Notes: generated by a model from the sequence alone, not told the origin. A DNA stretch of 64,000 nt from Mycobacterium dioxanotrophicus (GCF_002157835.1 NZ_CP020809.1:4960001-5024000), one strand, 5' to 3'; positions 44,374 to 53,657 are shown, counted from the stretch's first letter. Numbers and translations: made by a program.

Positions 44374-45510
44374 ATGGACTTCAATCTGACCAACGAGCAG
44401 GAACTGCTGCGCGAGGGACTGACCAAGTTCCTGTGCAGCCGCTACGACCTCACCTCGAGCCGGGCTGCCGCCAAGACCGGACCGGGTTGGCAGCCAGAGA
44501 TCTGGCGTGCCTTCGCCGACGAGCTCGGCATCCTGGGCGCCACGCTCCCCGAGGATGCCGGCGGCAGCGGCGGCGGACCGGTCGAGGCCATGCTCATCGC
44601 CGAAGCACTGGGCCACGCGCTGGTGATCGAACCGTTCGTCGACACCGTGGTGGTGGCCGGTGGACTGCTGCACCGCGCCGGCGGGGCCGGGCAGCTGCTG
44701 GCCGACATCGTCGACGGCGGCGCCGTCGTGGCGCTCGCTGCCGGTGAGCCGGCCTCCGGGGACAACTGGGGTGAGGTCGCCACCACCGCACGCCGTGAGG
44801 GCGACGACTGGGTGCTCGACGGCAGCAAGGCGATGGTTCTCAACGCTTCGCTGGCGACGCATCTGCTGATCACCGCACGCACGTCGGGTGAACCCGCCGA
44901 TACCGACGGGGTTTCGCTGTTCCTGGTCCAGATCGCCTCACCTCCAGCGGGTCTCACCATTCACCCGTACCGCACCGTCGACGATCGGCGGGCCGCCGAC
45001 CTGATGCTGGAGAACCTGCGGCTTCCGGCAGACGCGCTGCTCGGAGAAGCGGGCCGGGCGTGGCCGTCCCTGCAGCAGGCCCGTGACGAGGGCGCTGCCG
45101 CCGTATGCGCGGAAGCCGTCGGCGCCATGCGCAAGGTCCTCGCCGACACCGTCGAGTACTGCAAGCAGCGGCACCAATTCGGCACGGCGATCGGCAGTTT
45201 CCAGGCCCTGCAGCACCGCATGGTGGACATGCACATGGAGGTCGAGCAGGCCGCGGCCGCGGTGTACCTCGCGGTGTTGCATCTCGACTCCGACGCGGCA
45301 GGCAGGGCCAAGGCGGTGTCGGCGGCCAAGGCCACGATCGGCCGCGCAGCCCGGTTCGTCGGCCAGAACGCGGTGCAGCTGCACGGCGGCATGGGCATGA
45401 CCGAAGAGCTGGCGATCGGCCATTATTTCAAGCGGCTCACCGCCGTTCAGTACGAGTTCGGATCGACCGACGCGCACGTGAGTCGATATGCGGAGTTGAC
45501 TCGACCGTAG
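44374..45510 (+). CDS. Acyl-CoA dehydrogenase, partner subunit
   Basis: 378 residues. Seen: N-terminal helical domain (MDFNLTNEQELLREGL), weak middle beta domain without EPxxGSD, and LHGGMGMTEELAIGHYFKRL near the C-terminus. Paired with 43141 as a heteromeric ACAD. Arrangement parallels the FadE pair at 8392/9587 in the first island. Converges on the amidohydrolase with 16 bp between. Probably desaturates the side chain or ring of the compound degraded by the meta-cleavage genes. Confidence 0.92.
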   Translation: MDFNLTNEQELLREGLTKFLCSRYDLTSSRAAAKTGPGWQPEIWRAFADELGILGATLPEDAGGSGGGPVEAMLIAEALGHALVIEPFVDTVVVAGGLLHRAGGAGQLLADIVDGGAVVALAAGEPASGDNWGEVATTARREGDDWVLDGSKAMVLNASLATHLLITARTSGEPADTDGVSLFLVQIASPPAGLTIHPYRTVDDRRAADLMLENLRLPADALLGEAGRAWPSLQQARDEGAAAVCAEAVGAMRKVLADTVEYCKQRHQFGTAIGSFQALQHRMVDMHMEVEQAAAAVYLAVLHLDSDAAGRAKAVSAAKATIGRAARFVGQNAVQLHGGMGMTEELAIGHYFKRLTAVQYEFGSTDAHVSRYAELTRP

Positions 45511-45526
45511 CGGCGGGGACGTCGGA

Positions 45527-46558
45527 TCAGCCGGGCTGCATCATCCGCGCGACACCGCGCATGACGGCCCGGCTGACGGTGTGGCGGATCTGCTCCAGTG
45601 GTGTGGGTGCCGGCAGCTCAGGTGCGGTTCCGAGGCGGGGAAACAGGGCCAGCGCGTTGCCCCGGTCGATGGCCGCACGTCCGGCGGCGTCCAGAGCACC
45701 GTAGGTCTCCAGACCCGCGGCGAACAGCTTGCCTGCCGCGACGGGCGCGAACGGCCAGTCCGATCCGAACGTGACGTGCCCGGGCTTGGCGAACGCCAGC
45801 AGCGTCGGCAAGGCGGCGGCGCTCGACGACAGTGCGGTGTCGAAGTAGAAGCCGGCGAAGTCGTCGAGGCTGTCGGCCGGGCTGGCACCCGTGTCACCCG
45901 TGATCGCCACCGCCATGCGGTGCGACGCATAGGGCACGAAGCCCCCCGCGTGGCTGAGGATGAAACGGATGTTCGGATACCTGCGCCGGATCCCGTTACG
46001 CACCAACAGATAGGCGGCCCGCGTGGTGTCGAGCAGGAAGTCCGCGGCGAACGGCGCGACACCGGTGACCACCGGACCGGGCAGGTCGGCCGGATGGATG
46101 AAGACCACCGCCGACCGCGTGTCCAGCGCGGCCCACAGCTCGTCCTGCCCGTCCTGACCGAGATACGTGCCGGAGCTGTTGGCCAGCAGGACGATCCCGT
46201 CGGCGTGCAGATCATCAAGCGCACGGACCGCTTCGGTGACCGATTCCGCGAGGTGCGGCATGGGCACGGTCGCGAAGAAGCCGAACCTGTCCGGGTGGGC
46301 CGCGGCCAGGTCGGCGCCGAAGTCGTTGAGGTCGCGCGCCAGCGCGGCGGCGTCGGCAGCCGCGGGCAGGAACGTCGTACCGGGCGTGGACACCGACAGG
46401 ATCGCGGTCGCGACGCCGAGCTCGGCCATCGTCTCCAGCGACGCCTCGGCGCTCCAGTCCGGCACAGCCCGGCCACCTGCTTCGTCGATTCCCGCTTTTT
46501 GCAGTGCTTTTCGGTAGTCCGCGGGGATCATGTGGTGGTGGGTGTCGATGCGGCGCAT
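45527..46558 (-). CDS. Amidohydrolase-2 family protein (ACMSD-like)
   Basis: 343 residues. Seen: RIDTHHHMIP with a full HxH metal motif (unlike the three island amidohydrolases), VFIHPADLPG, LSHAGGFVPYA and FGSDWPFAP. These match decarboxylase-type members such as 2-amino-3-carboxymuconate semialdehyde and related decarboxylases. ATG 46558 is the family start. Last gene of the minus-strand meta-cleavage operon, 13 bp after the dioxygenase. It may decarboxylate or hydrolyse a ring-cleavage product, perhaps standing in for the missing hydratase step (speculative). Confidence 0.88.
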   Translation of the reverse strand: MRRIDTHHHMIPADYRKALQKAGIDEAGGRAVPDWSAEASLETMAELGVATAILSVSTPGTTFLPAAADAAALARDLNDFGADLAAAHPDRFGFFATVPMPHLAESVTEAVRALDDLHADGIVLLANSSGTYLGQDGQDELWAALDTRSAVVFIHPADLPGPVVTGVAPFAADFLLDTTRAAYLLVRNGIRRRYPNIRFILSHAGGFVPYASHRMAVAITGDTGASPADSLDDFAGFYFDTALSSSAAALPTLLAFAKPGHVTFGSDWPFAPVAAGKLFAAGLETYGALDAAGRAAIDRGNALALFPRLGTAPELPAPTPLEQIRHTVSRAVMRGVARMMQPG

Positions 46559-46571
46559 GTCTGGTCTCTTC

Positions 46572-47570
46572 TCAGTTGTCGGGTATGCCTGCGCCGGCCA
46601 GCGCCGGCACGACGTCTTCTCGGTGCGCCAGCGAGAGCGCACCGACCTTGAACTGGGCGAGCTTGTCGATGATGCTCTGCCCTTCCGGCGTATGGCCCCA
46701 GATGCTGATGCCCTGATACGTGGTGGGCTCCCACGTGGATTCATCGACCACGATCGGGTTCCAGCCCACCTCCCATTCGAATCCAGACGGCGTCACCGCG
46801 TAGTAGGACAGTTCCCGGTCGTTGGTGTGCTGCCCTACTCCGAGCGCCATGTCGAAACCGAGCGCTTTGACGCGTTGGTAGGACCGCGTCAGGTCGTTGA
46901 GGTCGGCGACCTGAATGTTGAGGTGCTGCACCCGGGTGCGAATCGGGTTGATGGGCAGGCGGTTCACCGCGGCGATGGCCACCGAATGGTGCCGGGAGTT
47001 GACCCGCAGGAACCTGATCTTGAACTTGACACCGCTGATCGTCTCGTCGATGTAGTCGGACAGCCGAGCGTCGAAGACGGTCTCGTAGTAGCCACGCACC
47101 CGATGCGGGTCCTTCGCCGTGAGCGCGACGTGTCCCATGCCGTACTCGCCGGTGACGAACCCGCCGCGCACCGCGAGGGCTGGGGGTTCAGCTGCGGCAC
47201 AAGGACTGGTGAAGATCTCCTGGCTCAGACCGTTGGGGCCCGGCAGGCGTACCAGTCGTTCGACTCCGCGTAGCGCGGCCTCCTCGGACGTCCCCTCGGC
47301 CACTCGAACGCCGTGACCTGTCACCCGGGCCAGGATCTCGTCGAAGGTGGCGTGGTCGTCGACCTGCCAGCCGATGGCCGTGACATCCTCGGACGGCCCA
47401 CGCTGCAGCAGGAACCGGCAGGCGTTGTCGTCCAGGCGAAATCGCATGACGCACGGGACGGTGTCGTCGAGGTGCATGCCGATGGCGTCGCGACCGAAGC
47501 GTCGCCAGTCGCTGAATCGCTCGGTCTCGACAACCAGATAGCCCAGGCGCAGTTGACCGAAGATGTTCAT
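46572..47570 (-). CDS. Extradiol catechol dioxygenase (BphC/HsaC-like, VOC superfamily)
   Basis: Fe(II)-dependent meta-cleavage of a catechol. 332 residues, slightly longer than HsaC. Two VOC repeats: residues about 5-125 and 140-290. Metal ligands by position: His147 (GHVAL), His216 (QHLNIQV) and Glu267 (FEWEVGW). Active-site acid-base His195 lies in NSRHHSVA. ATG 47570 overlaps the hydrolase stop as ATGA. The hydrolase, dioxygenase and hydroxylase in one operon define a complete upper meta-cleavage route. Confidence 0.94.
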   Translation of the reverse strand: MNIFGQLRLGYLVVETERFSDWRRFGRDAIGMHLDDTVPCVMRFRLDDNACRFLLQRGPSEDVTAIGWQVDDHATFDEILARVTGHGVRVAEGTSEEAALRGVERLVRLPGPNGLSQEIFTSPCAAAEPPALAVRGGFVTGEYGMGHVALTAKDPHRVRGYYETVFDARLSDYIDETISGVKFKIRFLRVNSRHHSVAIAAVNRLPINPIRTRVQHLNIQVADLNDLTRSYQRVKALGFDMALGVGQHTNDRELSYYAVTPSGFEWEVGWNPIVVDESTWEPTTYQGISIWGHTPEGQSIIDKLAQFKVGALSLAHREDVVPALAGAGIPDN

Positions 47571-48436
47571 GACGCGAGCACCGATCCGTCGGAGAGGAAT
47601 TCGGACACGATTCGGTTGAAGAACTCGGCCCGCTCCCACTGCAGCCAGTGGCCGGTGCGACTGGTCATCACCAGTTCGGCGCTCGGCATCGTGTTGAGCA
47701 GTAGCGGGCCCCCGGCCGGGCGGTTGACCTTGTCGTCGCGACCCCACAGCACGAGGGTCGGTGTCTGCAAGGTCGCCAACCGCGGGTCGCGGGTCAGGTC
47801 CATGCGCCACAGGGTACGCAGTGCCAGCGGACCGGACGGGCGGCTCAGAGGTGGGTTCGCCACCACCTCGGGATCGATCGATGCCCGGTAGCGTACGTCG
47901 ATCAGCTCGTCGGGGACCGAATCAGCGTCGTGGACAAGGTAGTTACGGATGAAGGCGGCCAGCTTGTCGCGGCTGGGCCCGGTGCCGCCGTAGTAGGACA
48001 GCAGGCTGTTGAGCCCGGCGGTGGGCAGCATGCGGGTGGTGCCGATGCCTCCCGGACCCATCAGGACGAGCTTGCCGACGCGGTGCGGCGTGTCCAGCGC
48101 CAGCCGCAGGGCCGCCGCACCACCGTAGGAATTGCCGACGAGATGCGCTGTGTCGATGTCGAGTTCGTCGAGCAGGCCCCGGATGGCGTCACCGAGATAG
48201 CCGAACGGGTCGCTCTTGTCGATGCGCTTGTCGGATCTCCCGTAGCCGGGCATGTCCGGCACGATCACCCGGTAGTGCTGGGACAGGGCGTCGATGTTGC
48301 GGGAGTAGTTCGTGACGCCGGAGGCGCCGGGCCCGCCGCCGTGCAGCATGACGACAGCGGGTCCCGCGCCGGCCTCGGCGAAGAAGATGTCTTTGTCGGC
48401 AACCCGGACGATATGTTCGGTGAGGGTGATGGTCAT
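47567..48436 (-). CDS. Meta-cleavage product hydrolase (HsaD/BphD/MhpC-like, alpha/beta hydrolase)
   Basis: Cleaves the C-C bond of the 2-hydroxy-6-oxo-dienoate produced by the dioxygenase. 289 residues. Seen: oxyanion segment HGGGPGASG near 32-40, nucleophile Ser103 in GNSYGG, Asp235 in WGRDDKV and His263 in TGHWLQW; the triad is complete. ATG 48436 overlaps the hydroxylase stop. Products would be an acid plus 2-hydroxypenta-2,4-dienoate or a substituted analogue. Confidence 0.94.
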   Translation of the reverse strand: MTITLTEHIVRVADKDIFFAEAGAGPAVVMLHGGGPGASGVTNYSRNIDALSQHYRVIVPDMPGYGRSDKRIDKSDPFGYLGDAIRGLLDELDIDTAHLVGNSYGGAAALRLALDTPHRVGKLVLMGPGGIGTTRMLPTAGLNSLLSYYGGTGPSRDKLAAFIRNYLVHDADSVPDELIDVRYRASIDPEVVANPPLSRPSGPLALRTLWRMDLTRDPRLATLQTPTLVLWGRDDKVNRPAGGPLLLNTMPSAELVMTSRTGHWLQWERAEFFNRIVSEFLSDGSVLAS

Positions 48437-49962
48437 GCGTGGGCTCCAGTCAAGTTGTGCAGGGTCAGTCCCGCCGGTGGATTGGGTAGTGATTCGCCGA
48501 GTCCGGCTGCGGCATAGATGAATCCGTCTGGCCGGAGCACCGCCGCGTGGGCGCCGTGATCGCGCAGCCACCGCGTCAGGCCAGGCTCGGAGATTCGGCG
48601 GGCCTGAAGACCGATCTGTTGCCACGTCCGCGCACCGGCGGGCAGGGCGCCCGTGTAGACCAGCGCCCATGTCCCGCCGAGGAGGTCGTCGAGGGGCATC
48701 GCCACCCCGTCGTGCGTGACGGTCGGTTGCGGGATCTGCCTGCCAACGGCGGGGTTGGGCATGGCGGCGAAGAATCCGTCGCCGTAGCGGGCCTCCGGAA
48801 TCCAGAACCGCCGCTGTCCGGCGGCGAGAACACCGGGCACCTTCGTCAGCGCCCGGAGCACGTGATTGCGGAACGCCGCCACTACCGGGCGGCGTTCGGT
48901 GATCACACGGCCGACGACCACCGCACGTCGGGTCACTTCGGTCACGTGCGGTTTGCGTTCGGCCTCATACGAATTCAGGATCGATTCGGCGACCTCGCCG
49001 CGGAGCACTCCGGCCAGCTTCCAGCACAGGTTGGCCGCATCGCGCACGCCTGCGGACATGCCCTGACCGATCCATGGCGGCATGGCATGCGCGGCGTCCC
49101 CCGCCAGGAACACCCGGCCGACCCGCCACCGATCGGCGACGCGGACGTGGTGACTGTAGACCACCGCGCGCAGGATCTCGACATGCTCAGGCGTGATGCC
49201 CTGAGCCCGCAGCACCCGCCACACCGCTTCGTCGGTGACGAGCTCGTGCTCGTCCTCCCCTGGCCCGACCGGGAACTCCCACCGGTGATGACCGAGCGGC
49301 GTCGGGCAGTCCACGGTGGGCCGCTCGGGGTTGCAGTGGAACCGCAAGCGGTCGTGGGCATCCCACTCCCGCAGCACCTTGGTGTCGATGACGACCCAAC
49401 GTTCGGCGTAGGTGCGGCCGCTGTAGCCGACCCCGAGCAGTCCACGCGTCGGTGACGATCCGCCGTCGGCGGCGATGACGTAGGACGCGCGCAGTCGTGT
49501 GAAGGTGTCGGTGCGCAGATCACCCAGCAGGAGTTCGACATGGTCTTCGCGGTTGGCGACCCGCAGGCATTCGCGCTCCAGCAGCACGTCGACGTTGGCG
49601 AATCGCGCCACCCCCTCGCGCAACACCTCGTCGACGGCGGGTTGGTACAGGAACTGCTGTGACGGATGGCCGCAGCCGCGTCCTGTGATGACGGTTTCGA
49701 TGAAGGCTCGTCCGTCGGCGTCGACGAACGCCAGCGGTCGGCCGGGCAGCATGTCGCGCTGCATGCGCGCGGCCAGGCCTACCGACTGCCACACCCGCAT
49801 CACCTCTTCATCGGTCGAGATGGCGCGGGCGCGGTTGTAGATGTCCGGATCACGCTCGATCACAACCACTTTCAATCCAAGCTGCCCCAGCAGATTGGCC
49901 GCGGTGGCACCAGTCGGCCCATAGCCGACCACCGCTACGTCATAGATGTCTGCACTGGTCAC
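48433..49962 (-). CDS. FAD-dependent aromatic hydroxylase (MhpA/PheA-type)
   Basis: Class A flavin monooxygenase of 509 residues that hydroxylates a phenolic ring to a catechol. Seen: GYGPTG dinucleotide motif at 13-18, the DG motif AADGGSSPTRGLLG near 165-178, and GDAAHAMPPWIGQGMSAGVRDAANL near 288-311. GTG 49962 is preceded by GAGAGGCG. First gene of the minus-strand operon, divergent from the TetR at 50054, with two perfect palindromes in between. Similarity to 3-(3-hydroxyphenyl)propionate hydroxylases suggests a substituted phenol substrate. Confidence 0.93.
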   Translation of the reverse strand: MTSADIYDVAVVGYGPTGATAANLLGQLGLKVVVIERDPDIYNRARAISTDEEVMRVWQSVGLAARMQRDMLPGRPLAFVDADGRAFIETVITGRGCGHPSQQFLYQPAVDEVLREGVARFANVDVLLERECLRVANREDHVELLLGDLRTDTFTRLRASYVIAADGGSSPTRGLLGVGYSGRTYAERWVVIDTKVLREWDAHDRLRFHCNPERPTVDCPTPLGHHRWEFPVGPGEDEHELVTDEAVWRVLRAQGITPEHVEILRAVVYSHHVRVADRWRVGRVFLAGDAAHAMPPWIGQGMSAGVRDAANLCWKLAGVLRGEVAESILNSYEAERKPHVTEVTRRAVVVGRVITERRPVVAAFRNHVLRALTKVPGVLAAGQRRFWIPEARYGDGFFAAMPNPAVGRQIPQPTVTHDGVAMPLDDLLGGTWALVYTGALPAGARTWQQIGLQARRISEPGLTRWLRDHGAHAAVLRPDGFIYAAAGLGESLPNPPAGLTLHNLTGAHA

Positions 49963-49990
49963 TGATCGCCTCTCTCGGAGAGCTTGTTCT

Positions 49991-50024
49991 GTAGTGATCA
50001 CTACGGTAATGTAGTGATCACTAC
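49991..50024. promoter_or_regulatory. Two identical 14-bp operators in the meta-cleavage divergent promoter
   Basis: GTAGTGATCACTAC occurs at 49991-50004 and again at 50011-50024; each is a perfect palindrome. Their centres are 20 bp apart, about two helical turns. They lie between the hydroxylase start (49962) and the TetR start (50054), the expected place for a TetR operator controlling both directions. Confidence 0.85.
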
Positions 50025-50053
50025 AGAGTCAATAGGTCGTCCAGGGAGGGCAG

Positions 50054-50689
50054 ATGGCAGACACGACACGTCCCACGCCTCGTCGCAAACGCGCCGACGG
50101 AGAACAGTCCCGCGAACGAATCCTCGACGCCGCCACCGAGATTGCCTCTGAGCGCGGGTACGAGGGAACGAGCATCGCCCTGGTCAGCAAGGCCTGCGGA
50201 CTACCGGCCAGCTCCATCTATTGGCACTTCAAGGACAAGGACGATCTGATCGCCGCGGTGATCGAGCGCAGTTTCGCCGGTTGGCTCAACGCCTGGCGTC
50301 TGCCCGAGGACGGCGAACCCCGCGAACGCGTGAGCGCGATGGCCACGCAGATCGCCAAGGCCCTGCTCGACGCTCCGGACTTCCTGCGGCTCGGGCTGAT
50401 GCTGGCGCTGGAACGACGCCCGCTCGAGCCGCGGGCCCGAGCGATGTTCCTGCGCGCGCGAGCTCAGGCCGCCGACGAAATGAAAGCCGCATTCCACGAA
50501 TTCACCACCGGCCTCACCGACGCCCAGATTGATCTACTGGTCACCTACGCGATCGCCGGGGCGGATGGTTTGTTCGTCGCCAAGGAGATCGGCGGGGATT
50601 CGGTTGACATCCTCGCTCTGTTCGAGGTGCACGCGCATGCCATCTACGACACGGCGATGCGGATGATCGCCGAAGGCACCGACCGATGA
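50054..50689 (+). CDS. TetR family regulator of the meta-cleavage cluster
   Basis: 211 residues. Helix-turn-helix near 18-65: SRERILDAATEIASERGYEGTSIALVSKACGLPASSIYWHFKDKDDL in blocks. GGAGGGCAG precedes ATG 50054. It heads the plus-strand operon with the acetaldehyde-dehydrogenase-like gene (ATGA overlap at 50686) and is divergent from the hydroxylase. Probably represses both sides through the palindromes at 49991-50024 and is induced by a ring-cleavage intermediate. Confidence 0.93.
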   Translation: MADTTRPTPRRKRADGEQSRERILDAATEIASERGYEGTSIALVSKACGLPASSIYWHFKDKDDLIAAVIERSFAGWLNAWRLPEDGEPRERVSAMATQIAKALLDAPDFLRLGLMLALERRPLEPRARAMFLRARAQAADEMKAAFHEFTTGLTDAQIDLLVTYAIAGADGLFVAKEIGGDSVDILALFEVHAHAIYDTAMRMIAEGTDR

Positions 50690-51567
50690 CGGCGCTCTGC
50701 TGGCCCGTGGCGGTACTCGGGTCCGGCAGCGTCGGCACCGACCTGATGGTCAAGATCCGGCAGAGCGACGGCCCGCTGTCGGTGGCCGCCATGGTTGACG
50801 GCGTCGACGAACTGCTCGCCATGCCGAATTTCGCCGACATCCGACTGGTTTTCGACACCACCGCGCCCCGGGCCCGTACCGGCGGCTGGGCCGCACTCAC
50901 ACAGAGCGGAGCCCGGACGATCGACCTCACCGCGGCCACGACCGGTCGGCATTGTGTGCCGGTCATCAATCTCGACGACTTCCGAGACACCAGCAGTTTG
51001 CACATCGGAACGGGTGCCGGGCAGGCCGCCGTCCCGATCGCGGCGGCGATCGGACGATCGGGCGTCGTGACGTACGCCGAGACCGTCTGCGCGGTGGCGT
51101 CGCGATCCGCCGCGCCCGACGACCGGGCCGGCGTCGACGAGTTCATCGAATCCACCAGTGCCGCGCTGCAGGAGGTCGGCGGAGCTCTCCGGGGTAAGGC
51201 CGTGCTGTTGCTGAGCCCGGCCGATCCTCCGGCGTCGATGCGAAGCACGGTCTACTGCCTCCTCGAGGGCGACCCCGATCGCGAAGTGATCGAGAACGAC
51301 ATCGTCGACATGGTCGAGGAGGTCAGCCGGTACGTGCCGGGCTACCGCCTCAAACAACGCGTGCAATTCGAGACGTTCGGCACCGAGAGCCCGCTGTACG
51401 TCCCGGAGGCCGGCCCGTTCACGGGTACGCGCGTCACCGTCATGCTGGAGGTCACCGGCGCGGCCGATCACCTACCGGCCTACGCCGGTCACCTCGACAT
51501 GGTGACCGCGGCCGCCAAGGCGACCGCGGAGCACATCGCCCTCCACGCCAATGGAACTGGTTCATGA
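50686..51567 (+). CDS. Acetaldehyde dehydrogenase (acetylating)-like protein lacking catalytic Cys
   Basis: 293 residues, homologous to MhpF/HsaG/DmpF. Seen: NAD motif [10 protein letters not shown] near 12-21, [20 protein letters not shown] and [15 protein letters not shown], all family blocks. Where the family has T-C-G-G-Q with the acyl-thioester Cys, this protein reads TGAGQ (109-113), so Gly110 replaces Cys. The nearby GPGTR block is also changed (APDDR). CoA acylation by the normal mechanism should be impossible. It may be a structural partner of the aldolase or a degenerate copy. Overlaps both neighbours by 4 bp, so it is still under coupling constraint. Confidence 0.87.
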   Translation: MTALCWPVAVLGSGSVGTDLMVKIRQSDGPLSVAAMVDGVDELLAMPNFADIRLVFDTTAPRARTGGWAALTQSGARTIDLTAATTGRHCVPVINLDDFRDTSSLHIGTGAGQAAVPIAAAIGRSGVVTYAETVCAVASRSAAPDDRAGVDEFIESTSAALQEVGGALRGKAVLLLSPADPPASMRSTVYCLLEGDPDREVIENDIVDMVEEVSRYVPGYRLKQRVQFETFGTESPLYVPEAGPFTGTRVTVMLEVTGAADHLPAYAGHLDMVTAAAKATAEHIALHANGTGS

Positions 51568-52586
51568 CCCGCCCCGTGTACATCAGCGATGTGACGCTGC
51601 GCGATGGCATGCACGCGGTGCGTCATCAGTACCGCATCGACCAGGCCGTGCGGATTGCGCAGGCCCTCGACGCCGCCGGGGTCGACTCGATCGAGGTGGC
51701 CCACGGCGACGGGCTGGGCGGTTCGAGCTGCATCTACGGCTTCGGCGCCCACACCGATCTGGAGTGGATCGAAGCCGTCGCCGACACGGTGACCCGGGCC
51801 AAGGTCGCCACCTTGCTGTTGCCGGGAATCGGGACCGTCCGAAATCTGACCGACGCCCACCACGCCGGCGCCACCGTGGTTCGGGTCGCCACCCATTGCA
51901 CCGAAGCCGACCTCTCCGCCCGCTACATCGCGTCGGCCCGCGAACTCGGCATGGACACCGCCGGTTTCCTGATGATGAGCCACATGACGACGCCGAACGT
52001 GCTGGCCGAGCAGGCCCGATTGATGGAGGGCTATGGCGCGACGTGTGTCTACGTCGTCGACTCGGGGGGTGCGATGACCATGCGTGATGTCGCCGAACGT
52101 GTCAGTGCGCTACGCCAAACCCTCTCCGCCACAACTGATATCGGTATCCATGCGCACCACAACCTGGCACTCGGCGTGGCCAATTCCATCACGGCCGTGG
52201 AACACGGCGCGCACCGCGTGGACGCGTCGCTCACCGGCATGGGGGCGGGTGCGGGCAACGCACCCCTTGAGGTGTTCGTCGCCGCGATCAGCAAGCTCGG
52301 CGCCTCACACGGCTGCGACCTGCACGCGTTGCAGGACGCCGCCGACGACATCGTGCGTCCCTTGCAAGACCGCCCGGTTCGAGTGGACCGGGAAACTCTG
52401 ACTCTCGGTTATGCCGGGGTGTATTCGAGCTTCCTGCGGCACGCCGAGTCGACGGCCGAGCGCTACGGCATCGACGCACGCACGCTGCTCGAGGAAGCCG
52501 GCCGTCGTGGCATGGTCGGCGGCCAGGAGGACCTGCTCGTCGACATCGCACTGGATCTCACGACAGAATCCGCCCCGGCGGGGTGA
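51564..52586 (+). CDS. 4-hydroxy-2-oxovalerate aldolase (MhpE/HsaF/DmpG-like)
   Basis: 340 residues; cleaves 4-hydroxy-2-oxoacids to pyruvate and an aldehyde. Seen: TLRDGMHA with Arg13-Asp14, His21 as general base, metal ligands in GIHAHHN (His196, His198), and [12 protein letters not shown]. Catalytic residues are intact, in contrast to its partner dehydrogenase. ATG 51564 overlaps the upstream stop. In known systems the two proteins form a complex that channels the toxic aldehyde. Confidence 0.94.
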   Translation: MTRPVYISDVTLRDGMHAVRHQYRIDQAVRIAQALDAAGVDSIEVAHGDGLGGSSCIYGFGAHTDLEWIEAVADTVTRAKVATLLLPGIGTVRNLTDAHHAGATVVRVATHCTEADLSARYIASARELGMDTAGFLMMSHMTTPNVLAEQARLMEGYGATCVYVVDSGGAMTMRDVAERVSALRQTLSATTDIGIHAHHNLALGVANSITAVEHGAHRVDASLTGMGAGAGNAPLEVFVAAISKLGASHGCDLHALQDAADDIVRPLQDRPVRVDRETLTLGYAGVYSSFLRHAESTAERYGIDARTLLEEAGRRGMVGGQEDLLVDIALDLTTESAPAG

Positions 52587-52606
52587 TGCGTCCGTAAGGT
52601 GTGGGA

Positions 52607-53482
52607 GTGAGCGCGCGCGGGTGGTTGTTGTTCAGCGCGATGAGCATCATCTGGGGCATTCCCTACCTGCTGATCAAGGTTGCGGTCGAGAGCGTCTCCG
52701 TGCCTGTGTTGGTTCTGGCCCGCACCGCCGTCGGGGCGCTGGTGCTCCTGCCGCTGGCGCTGTCCCGCGCGGCCTGGGCGCCGGTACTGCGGCACTGGAA
52801 ACCGGTGCTGGCCTTCGCATTCTTCGAGATCATCGCGGCCTGGGTACTGCTCACAGACGCCGAACGCACGCTGAGCAGTTCGATGACCGGCTTGCTGATC
52901 GCCGCGGCGCCGATCATCGCGGCGATGCTCGACCGGCTCACCGGCGGAGAACGCCTGAGTGCCCGGCGCATCGCAGGGCTGGCCGTCGGGATGGCCGGTG
53001 TGGCGGTGCTGGCGGGCCCTGGCCTGACGGGAGGCCACGGCGTGCCGATCCTCGAGGTGCTGCTCGTCGCGACGTGTTACGCGATCGCGCCACTGGTGGC
53101 CGCGCGCTATCTCGGCGACGTACCTGCCCTGCCATTGACCGCGGCATGTCTGACTCTCGCCGCCGTGATCTACACCGCTCCTGCCGTAGCGGCCTGGCCG
53201 CACGAGATGCCGTCGCTGCGCGCACTTCTGGCGCTGGCCGTGTTGGCCGTGGTCTGCACGGCGCTTGCGTTCATCATCTTTTTCGCGTTGATCCGCGAGG
53301 TGGGCCCGGCCCGCGCACTGGTAGTCACCTACATCAACCCGGCCGTGGCGCTGGCCGCCGGGGTGATCATCCTCGGCGAGCCGCTGACGGTGTGGAATGT
53401 GGCGGGCCTCGGCTTGATCCTGGCCGGATCGGTACTGGCCACCCACGCACCCAAGGAACCCGAGACCGAGATCGCGCGGTGA
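52607..53482 (+). CDS. EamA/DMT-family transporter
   Basis: About 291 residues with ten hydrophobic segments in two EamA repeats (first about 5-130, second about 145-285). Typical sequences include FSAMSIIWGIPYLLIK at the N-terminus and YINPAVALAAGVIILGEPL near the C-terminus. GTG 52607 is preferred; GTG 52601 is possible. It lies 20 bp after the aldolase and is probably the last gene of the operon. Likely exports or imports a pathway compound; direction unknown. Confidence 0.9.
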   Translation: MSARGWLLFSAMSIIWGIPYLLIKVAVESVSVPVLVLARTAVGALVLLPLALSRAAWAPVLRHWKPVLAFAFFEIIAAWVLLTDAERTLSSSMTGLLIAAAPIIAAMLDRLTGGERLSARRIAGLAVGMAGVAVLAGPGLTGGHGVPILEVLLVATCYAIAPLVAARYLGDVPALPLTAACLTLAAVIYTAPAVAAWPHEMPSLRALLALAVLAVVCTALAFIIFFALIREVGPARALVVTYINPAVALAAGVIILGEPLTVWNVAGLGLILAGSVLATHAPKEPETEIAR

Positions 53483-53491
53483 ATCTCAATT

Positions 53492-53505
53492 TGGACAGTT
53501 GTCCA
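53492..53505. promoter_or_regulatory. TGGACA-N2-TGTCCA operator, distal copy
   Basis: TGGACAGTTGTCCA is a perfect dyad with a GT centre. The same arms recur at 53644-53657 over the start codon of the TetR at 53651. The 168-bp gap 53483-53650 has no other gene. Confidence 0.65.
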
Positions 53506-53643
53506 TCATTAGTGCCCTCTCTGCGCATTTCCCCGGCTCGAACCGACGCCATGATGCCCACGCTTCACCGTCGGCGCGTTAAGTCCGTTGTCCTGGCGGT
53601 ACCTTGAGCAGTTGATTGCCCAAGAGCCCGATGCTCGATATTC

Positions 53644-53657
53644 TGGACACATGTCCA
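53644..53657. promoter_or_regulatory. TGGACA-N2-TGTCCA operator overlapping TetR start
   Basis: CTGGACACATGTCCAG (53643-53658) is a perfect dyad around CA and contains the proposed ATG at 53651. Binding here would block early elongation or initiation. Together with the copy at 53492 it suggests autoregulation. Confidence 0.65.
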
